Under the pieces are notes generated by a model. That model saw only the letters and a program-made list of their open reading frames with translations, did no database searches and was not told the DNA's origin. Below, piece after piece: positions 52,926-60,535 of a stretch of 64,000 nucleotides of DNA. The DNA lies in contig JAUXRX010000007.1 in NCBI GenBank assembly GCA_030681645.1, positions 496,001 through 560,000 of the forward strand, in the 5' to 3' direction. The stretch's first letter is position 1; the number at the start of each line of letters is the position of its first letter. The translations under genes and the position numbers were made by a program. The stretch is from Archangium sp. Lineage in GTDB: Bacteria > Myxococcota > Myxococcia > Myxococcales > Myxococcaceae.

Positions 52926-53314
52926 GCGCCCACCGCCTTCCGCTGCCCCGCCTCGCGGGCCTCGCTCGAAGTCACCCAACGCCGGGCGAGCTCCAGGCTC
53001 GCGACCGCCTTGGAGTTCTGATCATCCGCCAGGTGCATCACCCAGAGCGCCAGCCCGCGGAAGCGCGCCCGCTCGTCCACCCACGCTGAGCGGCGCCCGC
53101 GCTGGCCCAGCTCGCGCTGCAGGGTCACCAGGTCCTTGCGCACCGCCTCGGGGCAGTCCGTCACCCCGTTGGTGATGACCACCACCGTCTTCGGGTTCGC
53201 CGCCAGCTCCTGCTTCACCTTCGGCATCGCTTCGGCGACGGTGGCCGGGTCGAGCACTCCGAACCACGCGATGCGCAGCTGCCCGTCGACGACACTCACT
53301 TCACTGCTGGCCAT
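52922..53314 (-). CDS. Small STAS-like protein
   Basis: The 130-residue product begins MASSEVSVVDGQLRIAWFGV and continues with alternating strand and helix (PKTVVVITNGVTDCPEAVRK, LVTLQRELGQRGRRSAWVDE, GLALWVMHLADDQNSKAVAS). This arrangement resembles a STAS-type domain, but no diagnostic Ser motif is present, so the family call is tentative. A cytoplasmic regulatory role is possible. The start is the first ATG that leaves out the long shadow frame upstream. The gene overlaps the AhpD-like gene by 4 bases. Confidence 0.6.
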   Translation of the reverse strand: MASSEVSVVDGQLRIAWFGVLDPATVAEAMPKVKQELAANPKTVVVITNGVTDCPEAVRKDLVTLQRELGQRGRRSAWVDERARFRGLALWVMHLADDQNSKAVASLELARRWVTSSEAREAGQRKAVGA

Positions 53315-53581
53315 GCACGCCTCCCAAAGACCGGGGACGAATATCAGCCGATTCAGGGGTGGGCCAGACCCATGAGCAAGTGCGCGAACTTCTTGCGCGC
53401 GGCATGTGGGCGTTGCGGAGCCATGCAAGCCGGTGATTTCGTTCGTTTTGACCGAGAAGAGACTTTGGTCACGCTCGGGCGAGGTGGCTCGCCTGGATTG
53501 GGGAGGGGTGGGTCGCTCCGGGTGGAGCGGGACCCCTCGGGCCATGCGGTGCAGCAGACACGTTGGCTCGAGGGGACACAC

Positions 53582-54568
53582 ATGACGCGTTGGCGAATGC
53601 AGGTGCTGTGGGCGGTGACGCTCACGGCGGGGACCGGTTGGGCGCAGACGGCGCCGATCGTTCCGAGACCGAAGGCGACGGGCTATTCCACCATCGAGCA
53701 GCGCTACAGCTACGCGCCGCCCGATAAGGGGGAGATCGTCATTCCGCTGGGCATCGGTGGCGGCGCCCCGACCGAGACCATCCTCGAAGAGCCGATCATG
53801 TGCTCTCCGCAGGCCCGGGCGAAGGTCACCATCAAGTACGACAAGTCGAAGAACGAGGTGAAGTTCGTCGCCGACTTCCACAAGGCGCTGCCGTACCGCA
53901 TGAGCCACACCCGGCCCGACGTCTCGACGCCCTACAACCAGTTCCCCACCTCGGTGCAGGACGGGAAGTGGCAGATGTGGTTCGTCACCCGGCTCCTCAG
54001 CTTCGAGACGAACTTCTATTACGACGCGGCCACGCTCCAGCTCATCGGCAACGAAGCGGAGTTCCCCGGCGGGCCTCCGCCGAACTCGTTCCCCATCTCG
54101 GTGCCCACGCTGCACATGGTCTGCTCGCCCATCTTCGAGGGTGAGCCCGACGGCGACGCCCACCTCGAGGTGACGTACCGCTACGATCAGATCCTCGACG
54201 ATCGCGGCGCGGGCGGCACCTACGCGGCCTTCCTCCCCTACAACCTCTGCAAGCCCGATCAGTACGGCGTCTATTACGTGAACGGTGGGTTGCCGGTGTC
54301 GAAGGCGCCGAACTTCGACCAGGTGCTGCAGAGCATCTGGGAAGGCTACGGCATGGCCATCTCGTCCAGCCTCGAGCCCGACCCCAAGCCCGCGTACCTC
54401 AACAGTCGCGACAACACGATGATCGGCTGGGGCGGCGCCTACCCCATCGGCGTGCCCGACGGCATCGTGTCCGACCCCATCAGCGGCCTGCTGCGCAACC
54501 GCACCACCTGCGGCACGCACGAAGCTCCGGCCTTTCCGCCTGCGTACTTCAACGTCTGTGGTCCGTGA
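53582..54568 (+). CDS. Exported protein of unknown function
   Basis: A signal peptide (MTRWRMQVLWAVTLTAGTGW, then AQTAP) is followed by about 305 residues with many aromatic and charged residues and few Cys (CSPQA, VCSPIF, NLCKPD, TTCGTH, NVCGP), spaced so that disulfides are possible. I recognise no family. A purine-rich GAGGGG sits eight bases before the ATG; the frame is open 70 codons further upstream, but that part has low coding quality. Its stop lies 11 bases before the start of the di-haem oxidoreductase gene, so it is probably an exported partner of that protein. Confidence 0.65.
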   Translation: MTRWRMQVLWAVTLTAGTGWAQTAPIVPRPKATGYSTIEQRYSYAPPDKGEIVIPLGIGGGAPTETILEEPIMCSPQARAKVTIKYDKSKNEVKFVADFHKALPYRMSHTRPDVSTPYNQFPTSVQDGKWQMWFVTRLLSFETNFYYDAATLQLIGNEAEFPGGPPPNSFPISVPTLHMVCSPIFEGEPDGDAHLEVTYRYDQILDDRGAGGTYAAFLPYNLCKPDQYGVYYVNGGLPVSKAPNFDQVLQSIWEGYGMAISSSLEPDPKPAYLNSRDNTMIGWGGAYPIGVPDGIVSDPISGLLRNRTTCGTHEAPAFPPAYFNVCGP

Positions 54569-54579
54569 GGGAGGCCATC

Positions 54580-55899
54580 ATGAAAAACACCATCATCGCG
54601 TTCTCCGTCCTCGCGTCGTTCACCGCCGCAGCGCAGCAGTGCAATCACGGCGGTCACAATCACAGCCACAGCCACGGCAACGGCCAGGCGTCCGTCATCG
54701 GCGCGCCGGTGCCGGGGCTCACCGCGCAACAGCAGGCGCTCTTCGCCGCGGGGAAGGCCGCCTACGAGAAGGACTTCACCGTGGCCGAGGGCCTGGGGCC
54801 GCTTTTCAACCGCACCTCGTGCGCGGCCTGCCACGGCACGCCCGTCACCGGAGGCCAGGACCCGGAGATCACCGCCAACAACGTCACGCACTTCATGATC
54901 GAGAACCAGGGCAACTGGTTCCTCGCGCTGGAGTTCGGCGGGCCGGTGCAGCAGCTGCGCTCCATCGCGACCGAGCCGGGCGGCGCGTCCTGCACCATGC
55001 AACCCGACGTGGTGGCCCCGCTGCCCGGGCTGCGCACCAGCAGCCGGCACACTCCGCCGGTCTTCGGCTTCGGGTTGCTCGACGCGGTGCCTGACGCAGA
55101 GATCCTCGAGTACCAGGGCAGGAAGCCGTGGAAGGACCCCTCGGTCATCGGCTTCGCCAACGCGGGCATCGAGCTCGAGGCCCTGGTCAGGCTCCAGGCC
55201 TTCAGCTTCGACATCACGCGCAAGCAGCCGGCGGGCATCGGCCGGGTGGGGCGCTTTGGGTGGAAGGCCCAGACGGCCACGCTCTGGCAATTCACCACCG
55301 AGCCCTTCAACATCGAGCTGGGCGTGTCCACGCCGTTCTTCCCCCGGGAGAACACCCCCAACGGAGGCCCGGTGCCGGCGGGCTGTGGGCTGGCGAGCGC
55401 GCAACCCAACGACACGGGCAGCGCGAATTCGCTCAAGCTCTTCCACTTCCAGGCGCTGCTGGGCGCTCCTCCGAGCAAGCCGCTCACGCCCAGGGCCCGC
55501 TACGGGGCGGTGATCTTCCAGGCCGTGGGCTGCGCCGACTGCCACCGCGCGAAGCTGAAGACCGGCGACTACCACATGGCCAACCCCGACGGCTCGGTGC
55601 AGCGGGTCGACGCGCTCTCGGACAAGGAGATCTTCCCGTACAGCGATCTCCTGGTGCACGACATGGGCCCGGGCCTCGAGGACGGCCGCGTGATGGGCCG
55701 CGCGTCCGGCCGCTTCTGGCGCACCACGCCGCTGTGGGGCAATCGCTTCAAGAACCGCTACCTCCACGACGGCCGCGCCACCACCATCGACCAGGCGATC
55801 GACCTGCACGGCGGGGAGTCGGCGCGGTCCACCCAGCTCTACGAGCAGCTCAGCCCCCAGCAGGAAGCCGCGCTGCTCGAGTTCATCGAAGGGTTGTGA
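54580..55899 (+). CDS. Exported di-haem oxidoreductase-like cytochrome with His-rich N-terminus
   Basis: Two c-type haem sites are visible: CAACHGT near residue 87 and CADCHRA near 318. The overall layout (LGPLFNRTSCAACHGTPVTG, GFGLLDAVPDAEILEYQGRK, PLWGNRFKNRYLHDGRATTI) matches the di-haem oxidoreductase family (DUF1111/DHOR), periplasmic electron-transfer proteins related to MauG and cytochrome c peroxidase. A signal peptide is followed directly by CNHGGHNHSHSHGNG, a His-rich stretch that could bind metal. The start is the ATG preceded by a GGAGG Shine-Dalgarno. It follows the exported protein gene by 11 bases and converges with the Sel1-like lipoprotein gene. Confidence 0.83.
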   Translation: MKNTIIAFSVLASFTAAAQQCNHGGHNHSHSHGNGQASVIGAPVPGLTAQQQALFAAGKAAYEKDFTVAEGLGPLFNRTSCAACHGTPVTGGQDPEITANNVTHFMIENQGNWFLALEFGGPVQQLRSIATEPGGASCTMQPDVVAPLPGLRTSSRHTPPVFGFGLLDAVPDAEILEYQGRKPWKDPSVIGFANAGIELEALVRLQAFSFDITRKQPAGIGRVGRFGWKAQTATLWQFTTEPFNIELGVSTPFFPRENTPNGGPVPAGCGLASAQPNDTGSANSLKLFHFQALLGAPPSKPLTPRARYGAVIFQAVGCADCHRAKLKTGDYHMANPDGSVQRVDALSDKEIFPYSDLLVHDMGPGLEDGRVMGRASGRFWRTTPLWGNRFKNRYLHDGRATTIDQAIDLHGGESARSTQLYEQLSPQQEAALLEFIEGL

Positions 55900-55908
55900 C
55901 GGGCCCGC

Positions 55909-56649
55909 TCACGGCGCGCTCAGCTCGCGCGCCGCTGAGCGAAGCCTGACTGCACGGGCCGGGTCGGGGGCGAGCCCCGGCCGGCCCTTCACCAGCGCGA
56001 GGCCCAGCTCGAGGCACGCGCCGGCCACGCCGCCCTCGCAGGCCTTGTCCAGCAGGCGGGCGCCTTCTCCCGGCTCCTCGGTGCCCAGCCGGCCGGAGAG
56101 CAGGGCAGAGCCGAGGCGCGCGCAGGAGAACGAGTCACCGCCCTCGCAGGCCCGCGTCGCGAGCGTGCGGGCGCGCGAGGCCGCGGTGGCGGCTTCCACG
56201 CCGGCGTCGAGCTCGCGCAGCCTCGCGAACAGCAGCTCGCAGGCTTCGAGCTCACCCGCATCGCACTGCTGGGGCAGGAGCCTCCCCGCGGCTCGGGAGA
56301 ACTCGGCGAGCTGACCCGCGTCGGCCGTCGGGAGCGCCCCCGCGCGCACGCAGCCCCGCCCGTCGCCCTTCTCGCAGGCCACCCCGGCCAGCCGCTGCGC
56401 GCCGGTGAGATCGCGCCCGCCGTCGGCAGGATCCACCCAGAGGCGGCTCGCCTCGTAACACTCCCGCGGCTCGCCCCGCTCGCACGCCTGGAGGCAGGCC
56501 GCCAGGTTCGCGCACGGCCCGGGCGGCGGGGCCGCTCGCACGCGCTTCGCCGGACCTGCGTCTGGCCTCGCTGGGCTGGGCTCGTTCGCGCATTTGCAGC
56601 CAGCGAAGAAGGCGAGCAGGCAGAGGCTCAGGCGCAGGAGCTGAATCAT
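55909..56649 (-). CDS. Sel1/Hcp-like Cys-rich repeat lipoprotein
   Basis: The ATG at 56649 gives a signal peptide with lipobox FFAGC. The mature protein has repeated helix pairs with paired Cys: CANLAACLQACERGEPRECY, GVACEKGDGRGCVRAGAL, ATRACEGGDSFSCARLGSAL, KACEGGVAGACLELGLAL. This is the Sel1-like pattern with disulfides found in Hcp-type proteins. Such proteins are secreted or surface scaffolds for protein interaction. It converges with the di-haem cytochrome gene. Confidence 0.78.
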   Translation of the reverse strand: MIQLLRLSLCLLAFFAGCKCANEPSPARPDAGPAKRVRAAPPPGPCANLAACLQACERGEPRECYEASRLWVDPADGGRDLTGAQRLAGVACEKGDGRGCVRAGALPTADAGQLAEFSRAAGRLLPQQCDAGELEACELLFARLRELDAGVEAATAASRARTLATRACEGGDSFSCARLGSALLSGRLGTEEPGEGARLLDKACEGGVAGACLELGLALVKGRPGLAPDPARAVRLRSAARELSAP

Positions 56650-56759
56650 GAGCCGCGCCTCATACACCGGGTGCGTAGCTCGCGTGGAGCTCTGCGTTTG
56701 CCATCGCCCTCATGCGTCAGGCCCGGCCGATGCAGTGAACGAAACCAAGGAGGCCACCC

Positions 56760-57116
56760 ATGGCCCATCCACTCGTTCACTGGGAGTTGATCGTCTCGAG
56801 CACCGAGAAGGCGCGGAACTTCTACGGCAAGGTCTTCGACTGGACCTTCGATGACAAGACGTACCCCGGGTACACGCTCATCCGCACCGGGCGCGACGCG
56901 GGCGCGGGCTTGATGGCGAAGCGCTCGGCCGCCCCGGCGATGGGCGCGAACACGTACTTCGAAGTGAGCGACGTGCAGCTCACCCTGCAGAACGTGATCG
57001 AGTCGGGCGGCACCGTGATCGTCCCGAAGACCGAGATCTCCAACCTCGGCACCTTCGCCATGTTCCAGGACCCCGAGGGCATCGCGGTCGGGGTGCTGCA
57101 GCCGCTCCGTCACTGA
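56760..57116 (+). CDS. VOC-family (glyoxalase/bleomycin-resistance fold) protein, copy 1
   Basis: The 118-residue protein has the vicinal-oxygen-chelate pattern: VHWELIVSSTEKARNFYGKV at the start, TYFEVSDVQLTLQNVIESGG in the middle and FAMFQDPEGIAVGVLQP at the end. Metal-binding His (HWEL) and Glu (FEV, DPEG) positions are kept. Members include dioxygenases, isomerases and resistance proteins, and the substrate cannot be predicted. It lies 51 bases before a close paralogue, an evident tandem duplication. Confidence 0.85.
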   Translation: MAHPLVHWELIVSSTEKARNFYGKVFDWTFDDKTYPGYTLIRTGRDAGAGLMAKRSAAPAMGANTYFEVSDVQLTLQNVIESGGTVIVPKTEISNLGTFAMFQDPEGIAVGVLQPLRH

Positions 57117-57167
57117 GGCCTGCCCGTTGCATCAGGATCGGGCTCCCCAAAGAAGAGGAGCTGCACC

Positions 57168-57524
57168 ATGGGTAACCCGATCATCCACTGGGAGTTCGTC
57201 GTCCCCGACGCTGAGAAGGCCCGCACCTTCTACCGGAAGATCTTCGGCTGGCGCTTCGACGACAAGGCCTTCCCCGGCTACACCATCATCGACACCGGAT
57301 CTCCCCCGGGTGGCGGCATGATGGAGCAGCGGGGTGGCGCTCCCATGGCCGGGCTCAACACCTACTTCGAGGTGAGCGACCTGCAGCACACGCTCCACGA
57401 CGTGCTGGAGCTGGGTGGCAAGGTGCTCGTGAAGCCCACGGAGATCCCCACTGTTGGGGCCTACGCGATGTTCGCGGATCCTTCAGGAATCGCCGTCGGC
57501 GTGCTCCAGCCCGTCAAGCGGTGA
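57168..57524 (+). CDS. VOC-family protein, copy 2
   Basis: The protein has the same length and layout as its upstream neighbour: IHWEFVVPDAEKARTFYRKI, TYFEVSDLQHTLHDVLELGG, YAMFADPSGIAVGVLQPVKR. Roughly half of the positions are identical. One difference is DPSG in place of DPEG, which removes one acidic residue at a likely metal site, so the two copies may differ in metal use or activity. A GAGGAG Shine-Dalgarno lies eight bases before the ATG. The PCMT-like gene follows 46 bases downstream on the same strand. Confidence 0.85.
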   Translation: MGNPIIHWEFVVPDAEKARTFYRKIFGWRFDDKAFPGYTIIDTGSPPGGGMMEQRGGAPMAGLNTYFEVSDLQHTLHDVLELGGKVLVKPTEIPTVGAYAMFADPSGIAVGVLQPVKR

Positions 57525-57570
57525 TCCTGGTTGCGCGCAGCCCTGCATTTCCTGCGCACGGAGGCATGCG

Positions 57571-58263
57571 ATGACCAGGACCGGTTTCGTGTCGATCGTG
57601 CTCGTCGCCAGCCAGGTCGTGGCGCAGCAGCCAGAGAGCTGGCGCCGTGAGCTCACGTCTGCCGGTGTCCGCGACGCGCGCATTCTCGAGGTCATGGAGC
57701 AGGTGAAGCGCAGCGACTTCCTCCCGAAGTCTCAGCTGCCGTTCGTCATGGAGGATCGCCCGCTGCCCATCGGTCATGAGCAGACCACCAGCCAGCCCTC
57801 GCTCATCGCGCTCATGATGCAGGACCTGAGGCTGAAGCCCGGGTGCACCGTGCTCGAGGTCGGCACCGGGTCCGGTTACCAGACCGCGCTGCTCGCGCGC
57901 CTGTGTACCCACGTGTACAGCATCGACATCGTCGAGCCCCTCGCCCTCGAGGCGAAGCGGCGGCTCGCGGCGCTCGGGTACGCCAACGTGCAGGTGAAGG
58001 CCGGTGATGGGTATCTCGGGTGGCCCGAGCACGCGCCGTTCGATGGGATCATCGTGTGCGCGGCGGCGTCGAAGGTGCCCCAGCCGCTGCTCGCGCAGTT
58101 GAAGAAGGGCGGGCGCATGGTGATCCCCGTCGGGGAGTCGTCGGACTCGCAGTTGGTCGTGTTCGAGAAGGACGCTGCGGGGAAGGTGAGCCAGGTGAAG
58201 GGCATTCCGGTTCGCTTCGTGCCGTTGATCGGGGACAACGCCGAGCGCGACAGGCGGAACTGA
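57571..58263 (+). CDS. Exported protein-L-isoaspartate O-methyltransferase-like protein
   Basis: The PCMT fold is clear: ILEVMEQVKRSDFLPKSQLP, TSQPSLIALMMQDLRLKPGC, VLEVGTGSGYQTALLARLC (SAM-binding loop) and LKKGGRMVIPVG. PCMT methylates damaged isoaspartyl residues in proteins. The N-terminus MTRTGFVSIVLVASQVVAQQ looks like a signal peptide, which is unusual because SAM is cytoplasmic; alternatively the segment may only anchor the protein. The ATG at 57571 has a GGAGG Shine-Dalgarno at the proper distance. Facing stem-loop repeats follow the stop. Confidence 0.8.
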   Translation: MTRTGFVSIVLVASQVVAQQPESWRRELTSAGVRDARILEVMEQVKRSDFLPKSQLPFVMEDRPLPIGHEQTTSQPSLIALMMQDLRLKPGCTVLEVGTGSGYQTALLARLCTHVYSIDIVEPLALEAKRRLAALGYANVQVKAGDGYLGWPEHAPFDGIIVCAAASKVPQPLLAQLKKGGRMVIPVGESSDSQLVVFEKDAAGKVSQVKGIPVRFVPLIGDNAERDRRN

Positions 58264-58271
58264 GTCTTTCT

Positions 58272-58379
58272 CCCTCTCCCTGCGAAGCGGGGAGAGGGCC
58301 GGGGTGAGGGGCGAATTGCACCTCACGTGAGCCCCTCACCCGGCCTGCGGCCGACCTCTCCCCGCTTCGCAGGGAGAGC
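58272..58379. repeat. Two facing copies of the dispersed stem-loop repeat (copies 9 and 10)
   Basis: A forward copy spans 58272-58312 and an inverted copy 58331-58379. They fill the gap between the PCMT-like gene and the convergent cytochrome fragment and can pair with each other. Confidence 0.8.
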
Positions 58380-58384
58380 TTTCT

Positions 58385-58762
58385 TCAGCGCGGGAAGCGG
58401 AAGCGCACGTGGCACGAGGTGCAGCCGTCGAGCACCGCACCCAGTTGGCGCGTCGTCGCCGTCACGACGTTCTTCTTCGACGCCTGCAGCAGCTTCACCA
58501 GCTCACCGTGGAACGCCTCGTCGGTTTTCACGAAGTCGGCGACGGTCGCGTCCGTGCGCGGCGGCTTCCAGGCGCCGGAGGTGATCGCCTTCTCCGTCTC
58601 ACCCTTCGCCTCGTGCACCTGGTGGATCGCCGCGGGGATCGACGTGGTGGTGCCTCTCTCGATCGCCACCAGCGAGGTGACCACCAGCGCGTGCAGCGCC
58701 TGCATCTCCTTCTGCACGGCGTTGAGGGGTGGGGTGCCTGCGTCGATGATCGCCGGCTTCAC
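58385..58762 (-). pseudogene. Cytochrome c'-like fragment lacking its N-terminus
   Basis: The C-terminal part is intact: helices with the haem site GCTSCHVRFRFPR at the end, as in cytochrome c'-like four-helix proteins. The in-frame sequence upstream of the GTG at 58762 reads CSFVAFAQDPKPK, which looks like the last part of a signal peptide, but further upstream there is no start codon and the DNA becomes a different gene in another frame (DUF1905 remnant). The signal peptide is therefore truncated, and the protein probably cannot be exported or receive haem. Use of the GTG would give a cytoplasmic protein of 125 residues. Confidence 0.6.
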
Positions 58763-58802
58763 CTTCGGCTTCGGATCCTGGGCGAAGGCGACGAACGAAC
58801 AC

Positions 58803-58931
58803 GGTGACCGGCGTGCGGCCCCAGCCCCCGGTCGCCGGCGGCGCGTACTTCTTCGGCACGGGCGCGAAGGCCCACCCCCCGGGGCCGGGATAGCGGAACA
58901 GCTTTGATCTGAAGCGCAGCCTCACTTCCAT
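58803..58931 (-). pseudogene. 5' remnant of a DUF1905-like gene
   Basis: The ATG at 58931 begins MEVRLRFRSKLFRYPGPGGW, followed by AFAPVPKKYAPPATGGWGRT and PVTV, which matches the first half of DUF1905 proteins (aromatic-Pro-Gly-Pro-Gly-Gly-Trp...VP...GxGxxPV). After about 44 codons the homology stops and the DNA continues as the cytochrome c' fragment in another frame. It overlaps the end of the AbiEii-like gene by 10 bases. A deletion joining the two genes is the simplest explanation. Confidence 0.55.
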
Positions 58932-59818
58932 GGACCACCTCGCTTCCACCGCGCCGTGTGTTGAGGCTGAAGGGCGGGGAGGACGAACGAACGGATGATC
59001 CTCGTCGTCTCCGCGAACCGCAGTGGTGCATCGGTGAGATCCGACTTCCTGAGGAACGCCGTCCACCGCTGCTGCGCTACTTCGCCTTCTGCGAAACCCG
59101 GGGTCAGCGCGATGGGCTCCAGGTCGACGAGGGTCGTGCGTGTTCCGAAGGTCGCCTTGATCGCCTCAGCGAGCGTCGCGCCGTCGAACTCGAAGTTCTG
59201 GGCGAGCAGCCAGATGTCGTAGAAGTCCTTCATCCGGCCGTTGATCGTGCCGAGCTCCACCATCGCGTGGAACTTCTCGGCGATCGTCGTCTCTCGCTGG
59301 TAGCCACGCATCCTGGGCGCTGGGAAGTCGAGGAGCGGAGGAATCTCGACCTCGACCGGACCTGGTACGACCGCGTCGCCAAACCCCACGTCGAGCTGCA
59401 TCGTCACGCGCGCCACTCCGAGCAGTGCGGTGAACTTCACGCGAACTCCGTTGTATTCGGCGTCTTCGTTGATCAATGAACCTACGGCAGTCGATGGGTC
59501 GAACTGCATTCCGTCAGCTTCCACTTCGTGACGGCACACGTCCTGAACGATCAGCACCAGGTTCCGCGTGGTGTTCTTCGTCCGGCCCAACAGGTCGACG
59601 TCCTTGGTGGGGCGCGTGACCGGGGCCTTCCACACGCGCAGCATCAGGCCTCCCTTGAGCACGAACTCCTTCGAGTGCTTCGACTGCGCGAGGCGGTAGA
59701 GGAAGCGCTCCATGGCGTAGAGCTGGAGCACCTGAATGAAGGGCCGATTGGTCTTCTTCGCGATGTTGAGCAGGCGCGTGTGGACTGACTTCTCGAGGTT
59801 CTTGAGGGGGCGGGTCAC
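58922..59818 (-). CDS. AbiEii-type nucleotidyltransferase toxin
   Basis: The 298-residue protein has the AbiEii/AbiGii signature: FVLKGGLMLRVW near residue 50, followed by RPTKDVDLLGRT with the acidic pair of a minimal nucleotidyltransferase, then IAEKFHAMVELG near 190 and MKDFYDIWLLAQ near 210. AbiEii toxins modify tRNA or bind GTP and stop growth, forming a type IV toxin-antitoxin pair that aborts phage infection. The GTG start overlaps the antitoxin stop in a GTGA, the standard coupling. The 3' end overlaps the DUF1905 remnant. Confidence 0.85.
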   Translation of the reverse strand: MTRPLKNLEKSVHTRLLNIAKKTNRPFIQVLQLYAMERFLYRLAQSKHSKEFVLKGGLMLRVWKAPVTRPTKDVDLLGRTKNTTRNLVLIVQDVCRHEVEADGMQFDPSTAVGSLINEDAEYNGVRVKFTALLGVARVTMQLDVGFGDAVVPGPVEVEIPPLLDFPAPRMRGYQRETTIAEKFHAMVELGTINGRMKDFYDIWLLAQNFEFDGATLAEAIKATFGTRTTLVDLEPIALTPGFAEGEVAQQRWTAFLRKSDLTDAPLRFAETTRIIRSFVLPALQPQHTARWKRGGPWK

Positions 59819-60429
59819 AGCAGCGCCTCGAGGTAGGGGCGGATGACTTTCTCGGCTCTCACGGCACGCGCCGCCGTGAGCAGCTTCTCTGGCCGAGCGC
59901 CCCGCCTGGCCTTCCACGCTCGCAGCGCCTCGACGGCGAGGTCAACGCCGAGGCGATTCCGATAGCGGAAGGCGTCGGCCACGCTGCGCTCGGGGTTCGT
60001 GACCAGCACCTCGACTCCACCGAATGAGCGCTTCTCGATCCCCTCGGTCAGCGCTGCGGTCGACCACCAGTAGACCCGGATCGGAGGATGCTCGATGCGG
60101 GGCCGCCGGCGGCCCTGCTTCAGCGCGATGTCGACTGCGTGCGGGATCTGGGTCGTCAGTTCGTGCAGCGCGAGCGCGGAGACCAGGCAGATGACCGCCC
60201 CCGGGACCCGCATGCTCACCGTGACCAGGTCCGGCTGAGCCAGCGGCTCACCGTCTGCCAGCCGATAGAGCCCCCGCGAGACCTGCTCTACCAGGCCCTG
60301 ATCGCGCATTGCCCAGAGTGTGTCGCGGTGCACGCCACGACGCAGGAGCTCCGACAGCCGTAGGATCGGTCCCTGCTTCCGCAGCAGCGTGACGGTCTTG
60401 TTGATGAGTCCGGGGGAAGTCGCGGTCAT
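59815..60429 (-). CDS. AbiEi-type antitoxin / autorepressor
   Basis: The N-terminal winged helix (LINKTVTLLRKQGPILRLSE, LLRRGVHRDTLWAMRDQGLV, EQVSRGLYRL) and the body (TVSMRVPGAVICLVSALALH, VLVTNPERSVADAFRYRN) match the AbiEi family. AbiEi counteracts AbiEii and represses its own promoter by binding inverted repeats. The ATG at 60429 lies directly inside a 10-bp inverted repeat, which fits autoregulation. The length of 204 residues is normal for the family. Confidence 0.85.
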   Translation of the reverse strand: MTATSPGLINKTVTLLRKQGPILRLSELLRRGVHRDTLWAMRDQGLVEQVSRGLYRLADGEPLAQPDLVTVSMRVPGAVICLVSALALHELTTQIPHAVDIALKQGRRRPRIEHPPIRVYWWSTAALTEGIEKRSFGGVEVLVTNPERSVADAFRYRNRLGVDLAVEALRAWKARRGARPEKLLTAARAVRAEKVIRPYLEALL

Positions 60430-60480
60430 GAGTCCAAAATGCATCAGATTGTGAGTAAGTAACGCCATAATGGACTCATG
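60427..60480. promoter_or_regulatory. Inverted repeat at the AbiEi start, probable operator
   Basis: CATGAGTCCA at 60427-60436 is exactly complementary in reverse to TGGACTCATG at 60471-60480, 34 bases apart, in a locally AT-rich stretch. It overlaps the antitoxin start codon. AbiEi proteins are known to bind inverted repeats in their own promoter. Confidence 0.6.
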
Positions 60481-60535
60481 CAGGCCGCCCTGTCGAGAGC
60501 GGCCGGCATCGGGCTTGCTGAAGGGCGAGCGCACT

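Noticed and set aside
53372..53581. Longer N-terminus for the exported protein at 53582
   Set aside because: The extra 70 codons lack coding character and would place the signal peptide inside the protein.
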